Shown piece by piece: positions 1 through 8,393 of a stretch of 56,347 nt of DNA; positions within the stretch are counted from its first letter, which is position 1, and each line of letters begins with the position of its first letter. Origin of the DNA: an uncultured Bacilli bacterium. Lineage in GTDB: Bacteria > Bacillota_I > Bacilli_A > RF39 > UBA660. The stretch lies in assembly GCA_934183165.1 (NCBI GenBank), contig CAKPRZ010000008.1, forward strand, positions 1 to 56,347, in the 5' to 3' direction. Position numbers and translations under genes: made by a program. Below the pieces are notes generated by a model. That model saw only the letters and a list, made by a program, of their open reading frames with translations, had not been told where the DNA came from and did not search any database.

Positions 1-807
1 AAATGCAACTGACCAATATTTATTATTAGTTTTATAACCTGGGTTGACCAATTTATTTTTTATTGCTTTTGTTTCTGTAATATTAACAGTACCTTTATTA
101 CTTAAAAGATTTCCAACCGTAGGTTTTGATGGAGTTGAAGTTGAGCTTGATTTATAATATGCAGTTGCCTTTACCGTTTGACCTTCTGGTAAATCTAACA
201 GATATGTGTTATATCCAAATGATTTAAATCCATTTGCTTCTACTGTCCAACCTGTATGTGTCATATTTTTCTTTGTTAACTTGGTGGTACTTAAAAACTG
301 GTGACAACCATATAAAATTACTTGTACATTATTATCAGTCCAATTCAATGTACCAGCTCCACCATTTTTATCATACTGTATTTTGTAATACTTTGTATTA
401 GTTGCTTTAGCAAGTTTTTCTAAAGTTCTAGCATTTATCGTTCCGGTTGGCAATAGAAAATTTATCGATTGATAATACTTTATTGTCTTTTCTGTTGCAT
501 CATCAAAAATACCATTTACTGTAAGTTTTTTACGATATTTTAATTTGTTATTTAGCATTTCTTGTACCTTTCTTACTGTGTTATCCCTTACTCCAGAGCA
601 TTTACTCTTAGAAAATGGAAATGTACAAGTTATAGCTGTAGCATTTTTTTCTACCTCTTCTATTCCTGTAAAGAAGAAGTGTTTAACTGCGAATATTCCT
701 GTTACTACAATAGCTAAAACAAATAATACTACAATTATTTTAAAGTTTCTTCTTTTCTTTAATACTTCATTTGTTGGCCTTCCTATACCATTTTCAAATA
801 ATTCCAT
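1..807 (-). CDS. Membrane-anchored peptidoglycan-binding exoprotein (partial, C-terminus outside window)
   Basis: The reading frame is open to the window edge; 269 N-terminal residues are visible. It starts MELFENGIGRPTNEVLKKRR, then has one hydrophobic helix (about residues 23-42), a Cys-bracketed PG_binding_1-like domain (about 58-130, ending near LEKLAK), and an InlB-B/Listeria-Bacteroides-like beta-grasp stretch containing YDKNGGAGT and HTGW. It is the fourth member of the family formed with the three genes to its right. The ATG at 807 is supported by a GAGGTG ribosome site eight bases upstream and a good promoter at 840-869. The catalytic or effector module lies beyond the window, so its activity is unknown; a wall-associated, outward-facing location is inferred from the TM topology. 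Confidence 0.75.
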   Translation of the reverse strand, partial: MELFENGIGRPTNEVLKKRRNFKIIVVLFVLAIVVTGIFAVKHFFFTGIEEVEKNATAITCTFPFSKSKCSGVRDNTVRKVQEMLNNKLKYRKKLTVNGIFDDATEKTIKYYQSINFLLPTGTINARTLEKLAKATNTKYYKIQYDKNGGAGTLNWTDNNVQVILYGCHQFLSTTKLTKKNMTHTGWTVEANGFKSFGYNTYLLDLPEGQTVKATAYYKSSSTSTPSKPTVGNLLSNKGTVNITETKAIKNKLVNPGYKTNNKYWSVAF

Positions 808-839
808 AACAAAAGCACCTCACTATTCTTACAATAAGA

Positions 840-869
840 ATTATATCTCTATTTTAAAACAGTTTGCAA
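840..869 (-). promoter_or_regulatory. Sigma-A-type promoter for the partial exoprotein gene
   Basis: On the minus strand TTGCAA (864-869) and TATAAT (840-845) are 18 bases apart, just upstream of the ATG at 807. It sits between the preceding gene's terminator and this gene, so the gene is transcribed on its own. Confidence 0.7.
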
Positions 870-870
870 C

Positions 871-897
871 AAAAAAAGTTGACAATTTGTCAACTTT
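871..897 (-). terminator. Rho-independent terminator after the 485-aa exoprotein gene
   Basis: A perfect 10-bp stem (AAAGTTGACA / TGTCAACTTT) with a 3-base loop is followed on the minus strand by seven T residues. It lies 16 bases past the stop at 913. Confidence 0.85.
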
Positions 898-912
898 ACA
901 TATTGATTTACA

Positions 913-2370
913 CTAGTGACAAGCTTTAGCGTCACTTGCATTTTTCCAATAATAATATCTTCCTTCACCTGCTAAGAATGGATGATAATCTGTTTTATTT
1001 AACAACTTATGATTAGCACCATATGGATCTAAAACTAATATACTTTTTAGAAATTCACTATTGTTTTTAACAGATTTAACACCAGTTTTATATCCAACAA
1101 CTAAAACCCAATGAGGCCATGTGTCACTTATCGGTGCATAAAGTATAATAGGCTTGTTAGCATTGATATTAGAAACAATAATTTTATAAAGATTAGATGC
1201 ATTAGCTCTAAATGTTGTTACTCCTCCATCGGTAGTTGCTCCAAATGCTTTTACACCTCCATTTCCAGTACATCCACCTGGATATTTACTAACTTTATTA
1301 CTTCCTGTTGCACCCCATGCATCTTTAGCTCCAAGAATGTAAACACCATAAGCAGCGGCGTATGAAAGACACTCATCATCAGTTTGAGAACCAATAGCAT
1401 TTCTTACATTTTTATAATTATATTTTTTTGGAACAGTCCAATTAATTCCTAAAGTAGAAAAAGGTTTAGTATTACTATTATTACTAACATTTCCACACTG
1501 ACTAGACTGTTTATTATAAGTTTGATTAACCCCACAATAAATAGGCGTAAAATTAACAACTTGTCCATTAATCCAACCAGTTTGTGATGAAGAAGCTCCT
1601 ATATTGTAAACATATGGATATATTGTTGCCTTAGTACTAGCATTATAATAAGTCTTTTTACTATTATCATATGATGTATATACATATCCTTTAGCACCAC
1701 TTCTACAATCCCTTTTTGTACATCCAATTACATAATTATATCCATTAACAGTAGATGTTGCTACCCATCCAACATGTTTACTTTTATTATTCGATAAATT
1801 AGTTGAGCTAATGTTTTGAGGAGTTCCATTGATAATTATCTGCTGTTTACTATTATCAGCTGAATCAATATTTTTACTTACCTTATATTGAATTACATAA
1901 TAATGATATTTAGGCAATTTTGTGTTTCTTACCGCATATAAGTTTCTATCTACTAACCATTTAAATGTAATTCCACTTACAACACCATTTGCGTTTCCAA
2001 CTTTGCTCTTGTGAGCCTTTTGAAAAGCAACAACAGCGTTATGTGTATTTTTTCCAAAAATGCCATCTATTGCTTGACTTTTTTGATTTGACTTATAGTA
2101 TTTAGATAAATAACCTGTATTCCATAACATTTCTTGAATTTTCTTTACAGTTTCATTTTTTACGCCATTACATTTGTTCATATAAAAAGTATAATTACAT
2201 TTCTTTACTTGTTTACTTTTTGACTTTAAATCCATTTTATAAATTGAAATACCTCCAAGTAACAAAGCACATAAAACTAGTATAATAATAACTATTTTAA
2301 TTCTTTTTCTTTTTTTCAATGTTTCATTGGAAGGTCTACCAATATTATTTTTAAAATATCCCATAATCAT
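913..2370 (-). CDS. Membrane-anchored exoprotein with peptidoglycan-binding domain and C39-like cysteine peptidase
   Basis: 485 aa. A cytosolic tail with NNIGRPSNETLKKRK (residues 8-22) leads into a TM helix (about 25-43). A PG_binding_1-like domain (about 58-140, with DGIFGKNT) and an InlB-B-like region (about 153-279, with HVGW) follow. The C-terminal domain (about 308-485) looks like a C39_2/papain-like peptidase: Cys334 in DDECLSYA, His420 in PHWVLVVGY and Asp448 in LDPYG form a plausible triad. It ends in KACH, like its neighbour's KACN. It should act outside the membrane on wall or peptide substrates; the actual substrate is unknown. Unlike its two larger paralogues it lacks the Cys-rich repeats and the middle pseudo-peptidase domain. 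The ATG at 2370 follows an AGAGG ribosome site. Confidence 0.8.
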   Translation of the reverse strand: MIMGYFKNNIGRPSNETLKKRKRIKIVIIILVLCALLLGGISIYKMDLKSKSKQVKKCNYTFYMNKCNGVKNETVKKIQEMLWNTGYLSKYYKSNQKSQAIDGIFGKNTHNAVVAFQKAHKSKVGNANGVVSGITFKWLVDRNLYAVRNTKLPKYHYYVIQYKVSKNIDSADNSKQQIIINGTPQNISSTNLSNNKSKHVGWVATSTVNGYNYVIGCTKRDCRSGAKGYVYTSYDNSKKTYYNASTKATIYPYVYNIGASSSQTGWINGQVVNFTPIYCGVNQTYNKQSSQCGNVSNNSNTKPFSTLGINWTVPKKYNYKNVRNAIGSQTDDECLSYAAAYGVYILGAKDAWGATGSNKVSKYPGGCTGNGGVKAFGATTDGGVTTFRANASNLYKIIVSNINANKPIILYAPISDTWPHWVLVVGYKTGVKSVKNNSEFLKSILVLDPYGANHKLLNKTDYHPFLAGEGRYYYWKNASDAKACH

Positions 2371-2471
2371 TCTATCCTCTCTATTGTAGATTAATACACT
2401 ATATATTTTTACCTATTTTTTTATAATCATAATATTATTTCAAAAAAATTAGTTATTCTTATTTATTGTTT

Positions 2472-4943
2472 TTAATTACAAGCTTTTGCTTTGTCTGCTG
2501 ATGGCCATGTCCAAAAAATTCCAAGATTATTTTTTTTATCTTCCCATCCACCATGTCCTGCTGAATCTCCGAATGGATTAAGATATCCTTTATAACCTTC
2601 CCATATTAAATATGAATTAACTAAAATTTTATTAGTACAATCAGCTGGATCTAGTATTAAAATATTTTTCTTAAATGCATCTTGATCTTTATCTCTAATA
2701 GAAGTAACTCCTCTCGTATATCCAACAATCAAAACCCAATGATCTCTCCAACGGGTATTACTAATTTTACGTGGTGTATACAAGACAACTGGTTTTCCAG
2801 CATTTATTTCACTTACAATTGCTTTGTACATATATCCCGGAGTTCGATCTATTTCATGATTAGTTGCACCATAATGTGTTGGCCAATAGCATCTAGTTTC
2901 GTTACCAATCCACCTTCTATCACTAACTTTTGTACTTCCTTTTTCTCCATACTCACCTGTAGCCCCTAAAATATAAACACCATATGCCTCAGCAAAATCA
3001 AGACAATTGTTACGAGTTTGCACACCTATAGCATTTTTTACATTTTGATAATTATATTTCTTTGGTATTACCCATGTTTTTCCATGAAGATTCCATGTTT
3101 TTGAAGTTGATGTAACAGTAGCTGCTTTACTCTTACATGTATTATTAGAAGTATCATAAACTGTACCTTTTGGACATGCTTGACATGTTCCATTCTTGTA
3201 AAGAGGTTTATTAGCAGGACATCTGCATGTATTATTAGAAGCATTATAAACCTGATTTGATGGACATGCTACGCATTTTCCATCTCTGTAATAAGGTCTA
3301 TTGCCAGTACACTTATTATCACATGTTCCTCTCGCTTTATTATATGTTTGAAAACTTTTACAGCTAAGTGGTAAACCTAATGCAGATATTGTTCCATAAT
3401 AATTTGCTAAAGTTCTATATCCTCCGTCAGATGGATCATATACTAATACATCACTTGGTGTTAATTTCTTTGTATCTCTAGTTGATACATTACCGCCTTT
3501 TAATCCATATGCTATTACATATATATCGTTATTTGCACTATTTTTTGCTTTTACTGCCACTGGATAACCATCCAATATAGTATTGTAAGTTAACTTCAAC
3601 CCATCAGCATACTTAGTTGTCACATATCTATATCCAATCACACTGAAATTTGTTCCACCATTTGATACGTAGTATGTTTTTTTAGGATCTTTTCCTGATA
3701 GAAGATAAGCCCATTTTGGTGATCTTCCAAGAATTCCTTCAAGGTGATATAAAGTTACTGCTCCTTCAGTTATTGCTTTGCCATTTACTTTAGTTTTTGC
3801 ATTTATATTAGTGTTAGGTTTATAACCATTAAATGACACTCTCCAGGTATTATCTTTTCCATAATATATTGCTTTAATTGCACTTGTTCTCCTAATACTA
3901 ATACTGCCATTATTATTCATTGGAGTTAAACATTTACCATTCTTATAAACTTGACCGTTTTTGCATATGTTTACACATTTTTTGGCTTTTGTATCATATT
4001 TTTGTCCTACTCCACAGACACAAGCTTTTCCATTCCACGCAGTTCCTTTTGGACATGCCTGACATTTATTAGTACTAGCATTATATGTTGGCTTACTTTT
4101 TGGACATGCGGTACATGAACTAGTACTATAATTCCATACTGGTTTATTAGTTGGACAATATACTGGTGTGAATCTTATTACTTGACCATTGCTTCCTGTT
4201 CCTCCTGTTGCTTGTCCTGCTTGCCATAACAATGTATAAACTCCCCTATTTCTATTAGAAATCCAAGCTCTTGATTTAGTGTTCCATGAGCAATTACTTT
4301 GATAACATCCTAATGTTTGAGTATCACCAGATACTGCTCTTTGTGATTTCCATCCTACATGATAATATCCACTTGTATTAACTTTACTTGTTGTAAGATA
4401 TTGAACTTTTCCTCTCAAAACTACTTGCTGATAATTACCATTATTATCCATTTTTTGAGCGCCGTTTAAATTCCCTTTATAATTTGCTATATAATATGCT
4501 ATTGTATAGTAGTCAACTTTTCCTTCTTTTGCTATCGCTTTTAAAGTACTTACTCCTACAATACCATCTTTGCTTAATCCCTTTTTGCCTTGAAATTTCT
4601 TTATTGCATTAGTTGTTTTTGTCCCAAAATATCCATCTGTTTCTTTGGAACAGTTTTTTGCATTTACATTTGCAAAATATCCCTTTGTACAAAGAATTCG
4701 TTGAATTTCTTTAACTGTATCATTCTTTGTTCCACTACAAGTACTTTGCTTAAACGGAAATACACACTTACTTACTGCTTCTTTTTCTTTTCCGTTTATA
4801 CTTGATGTTAATAGTTTATATGCTGTAAAACTTCCTCCGACTAATATTACCGCTATTATTACTGTTATTATTATTTTGAAATTTCTTCTTTTTTTCAAAA
4901 TTTCATTTGACGGTCTTCCTATACCATTTTCAAATAGTTTCAC
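2472..4943 (-). CDS. Modular exoprotein: PG-binding, Cys-rich repeats, degenerate and active C39-like domains
   Basis: 823 aa from a GTG at 4943. I chose this start because it aligns with the paralogues' LFENGIGRPSNE and follows AAAGG; the more upstream ATG at 4982 has no ribosome site. Order: cytosolic GRPSNE tail (7-22), TM (about 24-45), PG-binding domain (60-140, with TDGYFGTKTTNAIKKFQG), InlB-B-like domain (145-263), CxxCPxGxxY-type Cys-rich repeats (263-338), a papain-like domain without an obvious Cys/His pair (343-528), more Cys repeats (541-603), then a C39_2-like peptidase (about 622-823) with Cys647, His735 and Asp765. Its first ~215 residues are identical to those of the next gene. 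The likely role is wall-associated proteolysis; the substrate is unknown. Confidence 0.8.
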   Translation of the reverse strand: MKLFENGIGRPSNEILKKRRNFKIIITVIIAVILVGGSFTAYKLLTSSINGKEKEAVSKCVFPFKQSTCSGTKNDTVKEIQRILCTKGYFANVNAKNCSKETDGYFGTKTTNAIKKFQGKKGLSKDGIVGVSTLKAIAKEGKVDYYTIAYYIANYKGNLNGAQKMDNNGNYQQVVLRGKVQYLTTSKVNTSGYYHVGWKSQRAVSGDTQTLGCYQSNCSWNTKSRAWISNRNRGVYTLLWQAGQATGGTGSNGQVIRFTPVYCPTNKPVWNYSTSSCTACPKSKPTYNASTNKCQACPKGTAWNGKACVCGVGQKYDTKAKKCVNICKNGQVYKNGKCLTPMNNNGSISIRRTSAIKAIYYGKDNTWRVSFNGYKPNTNINAKTKVNGKAITEGAVTLYHLEGILGRSPKWAYLLSGKDPKKTYYVSNGGTNFSVIGYRYVTTKYADGLKLTYNTILDGYPVAVKAKNSANNDIYVIAYGLKGGNVSTRDTKKLTPSDVLVYDPSDGGYRTLANYYGTISALGLPLSCKSFQTYNKARGTCDNKCTGNRPYYRDGKCVACPSNQVYNASNNTCRCPANKPLYKNGTCQACPKGTVYDTSNNTCKSKAATVTSTSKTWNLHGKTWVIPKKYNYQNVKNAIGVQTRNNCLDFAEAYGVYILGATGEYGEKGSTKVSDRRWIGNETRCYWPTHYGATNHEIDRTPGYMYKAIVSEINAGKPVVLYTPRKISNTRWRDHWVLIVGYTRGVTSIRDKDQDAFKKNILILDPADCTNKILVNSYLIWEGYKGYLNPFGDSAGHGGWEDKKNNLGIFWTWPSADKAKACN

Positions 4944-5030
4944 ATCACTCACACCTTTCCTATTATAAAATAAAAATAACATACGATTTTATATAGTTCA
5001 ATTAATAATTTTTTTAATTATATAATTTTA

Positions 5031-5056
5031 TATGTAAATTGACATCAATTTACATA
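5031..5056. repeat. Perfect 12-bp inverted repeat upstream of the 823-aa exoprotein gene
   Basis: TATGTAAATTGA (5031-5042) and TCAATTTACATA (5045-5056) form a perfect dyad with a 2-base centre, about 90-115 bases upstream of the GTG start. No T-tract follows on either strand, so it looks more like an operator than a terminator. The rest of the 4944-5204 gap holds only the terminator at 5105-5134; I see no gene in it. Confidence 0.5.
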
Positions 5057-5104
5057 TTCAAAAGAAAACTATTATAAAATGATTTAAAATCAAAATTGTG
5101 AAAT

Positions 5105-5134
5105 AGAAAAAAGCCAATGCATTTGCATTAGCTT
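5105..5134 (-). terminator. Rho-independent terminator after the 827-aa exoprotein gene
   Basis: On the minus strand a 10-bp stem (AAGCTAATGC / GCATTGGCTT, one G-T pair) with an AAAT loop is followed by TTTTTTC. It lies about 70 bases past the stop at 5205. Confidence 0.8.
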
Positions 5135-5204
5135 CGTAAAATTAATCATTATTTATTTGTTTCAACATACACCATTTGACTAATCAGATAAAGTTTTTTT
5201 AACA

Positions 5205-7688
5205 TTATGGTAATCTATAAACATATACACCTCTAAACTTGTTTTGCGACGATTTCCAATTTTCTCTCCAATGATATAAATCATATTCGCTTTTAGGATA
5301 ATAAGCATCATACCATTGTGTTAGTTGTAATGCATATCCTCTTTCTGAACCACCATTATACCAATCTAAATTACCAATGTATAATTGAATATGCCTGCCT
5401 TTCCACAATACTATATCTCCTACTTTTAATTTTTCTGAAAAGCCTTTATCATTATTGTTATGCCTTGTTTCAAAATATTTGTCAGCAAAATTTAATTTTT
5501 CGAATCCTAATTTTACTAGCATATCCCCTACCTCAGTTGAATCTGACAAATCATAATTTTTAGCAATTGTTTCAAAATTGTCAAACTTTTCCGTTCTAGA
5601 AATAGTTAGTGCAATAAAACTTGCACAATTCATGTAATTGCCATCATAATTATCTAGTGAGTTTGCATTTTCTTGAGAATAACTATATTTTCTTCCATTA
5701 TTACTTTCTTTATAAATTTTTGTAGCTGCTGCAACAATATCAGTACTTGCTACTTTATTCTTACATATATTTTTAGAAGCATCATAAAGCTTCCCTTTTG
5801 GACATGCCTGACATTTTCCATCCTTGTAAAGCGGTTTGCTACCAGAACATTTATTATCGCACGTTCCTCTTGCTTTATTATATGTTTGAAAATCTTTACA
5901 GCTAAGTGGTAAACCTAATGCAGATATTGTTCCATAATAACTTACTAAAGTTCTATATACTCCATCAGATGGATCATATACTAATACATCACTTGGTGAC
6001 AATTTTTTTGTATCTCTAGTTGATACGTTACCACCTTTTAATCCATATGCTATTACATATATATCATTATTTGCACTATTTTTTACTTTTACTGCCACTG
6101 GATAACCATCCAATATAGTATTGTAAGTTAACTTTAATCCATCAGCATACTTAGTTGCTACATATCTATATCCAATTACACTGAAATTTGTTCCGCCACT
6201 AGATACATAGTATGTTTTTTTAGGATCTTTTCCTGATAGAAGATAATCCCATTTTGGTTTTCTTCCAAGGATCCCTTCAAGGTGATATAAAGTTACTGCT
6301 CCTTCAGTTATTGCTTTACCATTTACTTTAGTTTTTGCATTTATATTAGTGTTAGGTTTATAACCATTAAATGACACTCTCCAGGTATTATCTTTTCCAT
6401 AATATATTGCTTTAATTGCACTTGTTCTCCTAATACTAATACTGCCATTATTATTCATTGGAGTTAAACATTTACCATTATTATAAATTTGACCACTTTT
6501 ACATTTGTTTACACACTTTTTAGATTTTGTATCATATTTTTGGTATTCAGGACAAATGCTTACACATTTTTTAGATTTTGTATCATATCTTTGACCGGTT
6601 CCACAAAGACTTACGCACTTTTTAGATTTTGTATCATATTTTCGACCTTCTGAACATACACATTTATTACTGCTTGGTCTATATGTTGCGCCAGTTCCAC
6701 AAACACAAGTCTTTTTGCTACTATTCCATGTAGATCCAACTGGACAAGCCTTACACTTATTGTTAGTAGGATCTAGTATTGGTCTACTAGTTGGACATGC
6801 CTGACATTTATTAGTACTAGCATTATATTCTGGTCTGCTTGATGGACATGAAGTACATGAACTAGTACTATAATTCCATTCTGGTTTACTAGTTGGACAA
6901 TATACTGGGGTGAATCTTATTACTTGACCATTGCTTCCTGTTCCTCCTGTTGCTTGTCCTGCTTGCCATAACAATGTATAAATTCCTCTATTTCTATTAG
7001 AAATCCAACTATATTTTGATTGCTTATTCCATGCGCAACTACTTTGATAACATCCTAATGTTTGAGTATCACCAGATACTGCTCTTTGTGATTTCCATCC
7101 TACATGATAATATCCACTTGTATTAACTTTACTTGTTGTAAGATATTGAACTTTTCCTCTCAAAACTACTTGCTGATAATTACCATTATTATCCATTTTT
7201 TGAGCGCCGTTTAAATTCCCTTTATAATTTGCTATATAATATGCTATTGTATAGTAGTCAACTTTTCCTTCTTTTGCTATCGCTTTTAAAGTACTTACTC
7301 CTACAATACCATCTTTGCTTAATCCCTTTTTGCCTTGAAATTTCTTTATTGCATTAGTTGTTTTTGTCCCAAAATATCCATCTGTTTCTTTGGAACAGTT
7401 TTTTGCATTTACATTTGCAAAATATCCCTTTGTACAAAGAATTCGTTGAATTTCTTTAACTGTATCATTCTTTGTTCCACTACAAGTACTTTGCTTAAAC
7501 GGAAATACACACTTACTTACTGCTTCTTTTTCTTTTCCGTTTATACTTGATGTTAATAGTTTATATGCTGTAAAACTTCCTCCGACTAATATTACCGCTA
7601 TTATTACTGTTATTATTATTTTGAAATTTCTTCTTTTTTTCAAAATTTCATTTGATGGTCTTCCTATACCATTTTCAAACAATTCCAT
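5205..7688 (-). CDS. Modular exoprotein: PG-binding, Cys-rich repeats, degenerate C39-like domain and NlpC/CHAP-like hydrolase
   Basis: 827 aa. The N-terminus (cytosolic GRPSNE tail, TM, PG-binding domain 60-140, InlB-B-like 145-264) is essentially that of the neighbouring 823-aa protein. The first Cys-rich block is longer (264-407) and includes three near-identical KYDTKSKKCV units. The papain-like middle domain (412-597) again shows no Cys/His pair. The C-terminal domain (about 650-827) differs completely from the neighbour's: Cys688 in YMNCASFIAL, VGDIVLWKG and His766 in GRHIQLYIGN are typical of NlpC/P60 or CHAP-type peptidoglycan amidases/endopeptidases. It is probably a wall hydrolase anchored at the membrane. 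The ATG follows GGTGGG, with a promoter at 7732-7760 and a terminator at 5105-5134. Confidence 0.8.
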   Translation of the reverse strand: MELFENGIGRPSNEILKKRRNFKIIITVIIAVILVGGSFTAYKLLTSSINGKEKEAVSKCVFPFKQSTCSGTKNDTVKEIQRILCTKGYFANVNAKNCSKETDGYFGTKTTNAIKKFQGKKGLSKDGIVGVSTLKAIAKEGKVDYYTIAYYIANYKGNLNGAQKMDNNGNYQQVVLRGKVQYLTTSKVNTSGYYHVGWKSQRAVSGDTQTLGCYQSSCAWNKQSKYSWISNRNRGIYTLLWQAGQATGGTGSNGQVIRFTPVYCPTSKPEWNYSTSSCTSCPSSRPEYNASTNKCQACPTSRPILDPTNNKCKACPVGSTWNSSKKTCVCGTGATYRPSSNKCVCSEGRKYDTKSKKCVSLCGTGQRYDTKSKKCVSICPEYQKYDTKSKKCVNKCKSGQIYNNGKCLTPMNNNGSISIRRTSAIKAIYYGKDNTWRVSFNGYKPNTNINAKTKVNGKAITEGAVTLYHLEGILGRKPKWDYLLSGKDPKKTYYVSSGGTNFSVIGYRYVATKYADGLKLTYNTILDGYPVAVKVKNSANNDIYVIAYGLKGGNVSTRDTKKLSPSDVLVYDPSDGVYRTLVSYYGTISALGLPLSCKDFQTYNKARGTCDNKCSGSKPLYKDGKCQACPKGKLYDASKNICKNKVASTDIVAAATKIYKESNNGRKYSYSQENANSLDNYDGNYMNCASFIALTISRTEKFDNFETIAKNYDLSDSTEVGDMLVKLGFEKLNFADKYFETRHNNNDKGFSEKLKVGDIVLWKGRHIQLYIGNLDWYNGGSERGYALQLTQWYDAYYPKSEYDLYHWRENWKSSQNKFRGVYVYRLP

Positions 7689-7731
7689 AATATTCCCACC
7701 ATTCTATTATACTCATATCATACTCATATTT

Positions 7732-7760
7732 ATCTTACTACATTTCTTTTTGTTTTTCAA
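7732..7760 (-). promoter_or_regulatory. Promoter for the 827-aa exoprotein gene
   Basis: On the minus strand TTGAAA (7755-7760) and TAAGAT (7732-7737) are 17 bases apart, ending about 45 bases before the ATG at 7688. Confidence 0.6.
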
Positions 7761-7793
7761 TATTTTTTTCGTTTACAAAAAAAGAAAGACAAA

Positions 7794-8393
7794 CTATGCC
7801 TTACTTTTTTTCTTTGAATATATACAACCACAGTAATCTTGACGATATAGACCATATATTTTTGATAATTCTATACTTCTTTTATAACCGTTTTTCTTTT
7901 TAAAATCAGCATACAAGTATTTAATATCATACTTTTTGCTTAATTCTTCACCAATTTCATTTAACCATTTTGCATTTTTATAAGGGCTAATTGACAATGT
8001 CGTTGTGAAATAGTCAAAATTATTTTTTTTAGCTATCTCTGCCGTTTTATTAAGTCTTAATTCATAGCATTTGTAACAACGACTACCTCCTTCTTTTTCA
8101 TCTCTTCTTCCTTCAGCAATTTGTTCAAATTCAAAATTATTGTATCCAACATTAATGACTTTCACATTAATATGCATTTCCAAAATCAATTTGTTTAATT
8201 CGTCTAATCTTTTGTTAAATTCTTCTTCAGGATATATATTAGGATTATAATAAAGAATCGTAATATCAAATATTTTATTTAAATACTCTAATACATAACT
8301 AGAACATGGTGCACAACATGCATGTAATAATAATGTTGGTCTATTATTTTGTTCTTTTTCTAAAATACTATCCATTATTTTCTGATAATTCAT
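7794..8393 (-). CDS. queH: Epoxyqueuosine reductase QueH
   Basis: 199 aa, normal for the QueH (DUF208) family, which carries out the last step of queuosine tRNA modification by reducing epoxyqueuosine with an iron-sulfur centre. The family's cysteine motifs are present: HACCAPC (24-30), RCYKCYELRL (105-114) and YCGC (187-190). The internal SISPYKN matches the family too. The start lies inside the end of the ClpX-like gene (26-base overlap), so the two are probably cotranscribed from 9870-9898 and translationally coupled. No other queuosine genes are in the window, consistent with salvage or a dispersed pathway. Confidence 0.93.
   Translation of the reverse strand: MNYQKIMDSILEKEQNNRPTLLLHACCAPCSSYVLEYLNKIFDITILYYNPNIYPEEEFNKRLDELNKLILEMHINVKVINVGYNNFEFEQIAEGRRDEKEGGSRCYKCYELRLNKTAEIAKKNNFDYFTTTLSISPYKNAKWLNEIGEELSKKYDIKYLYADFKKKNGYKRSIELSKIYGLYRQDYCGCIYSKKKSKA

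Noticed and set aside
4944..4982. Upstream ATG for the 823-aa exoprotein
   Set aside because: No ribosome site, and paralogues all start at the GTG/ATG directly before (K/E)LFENGIG.
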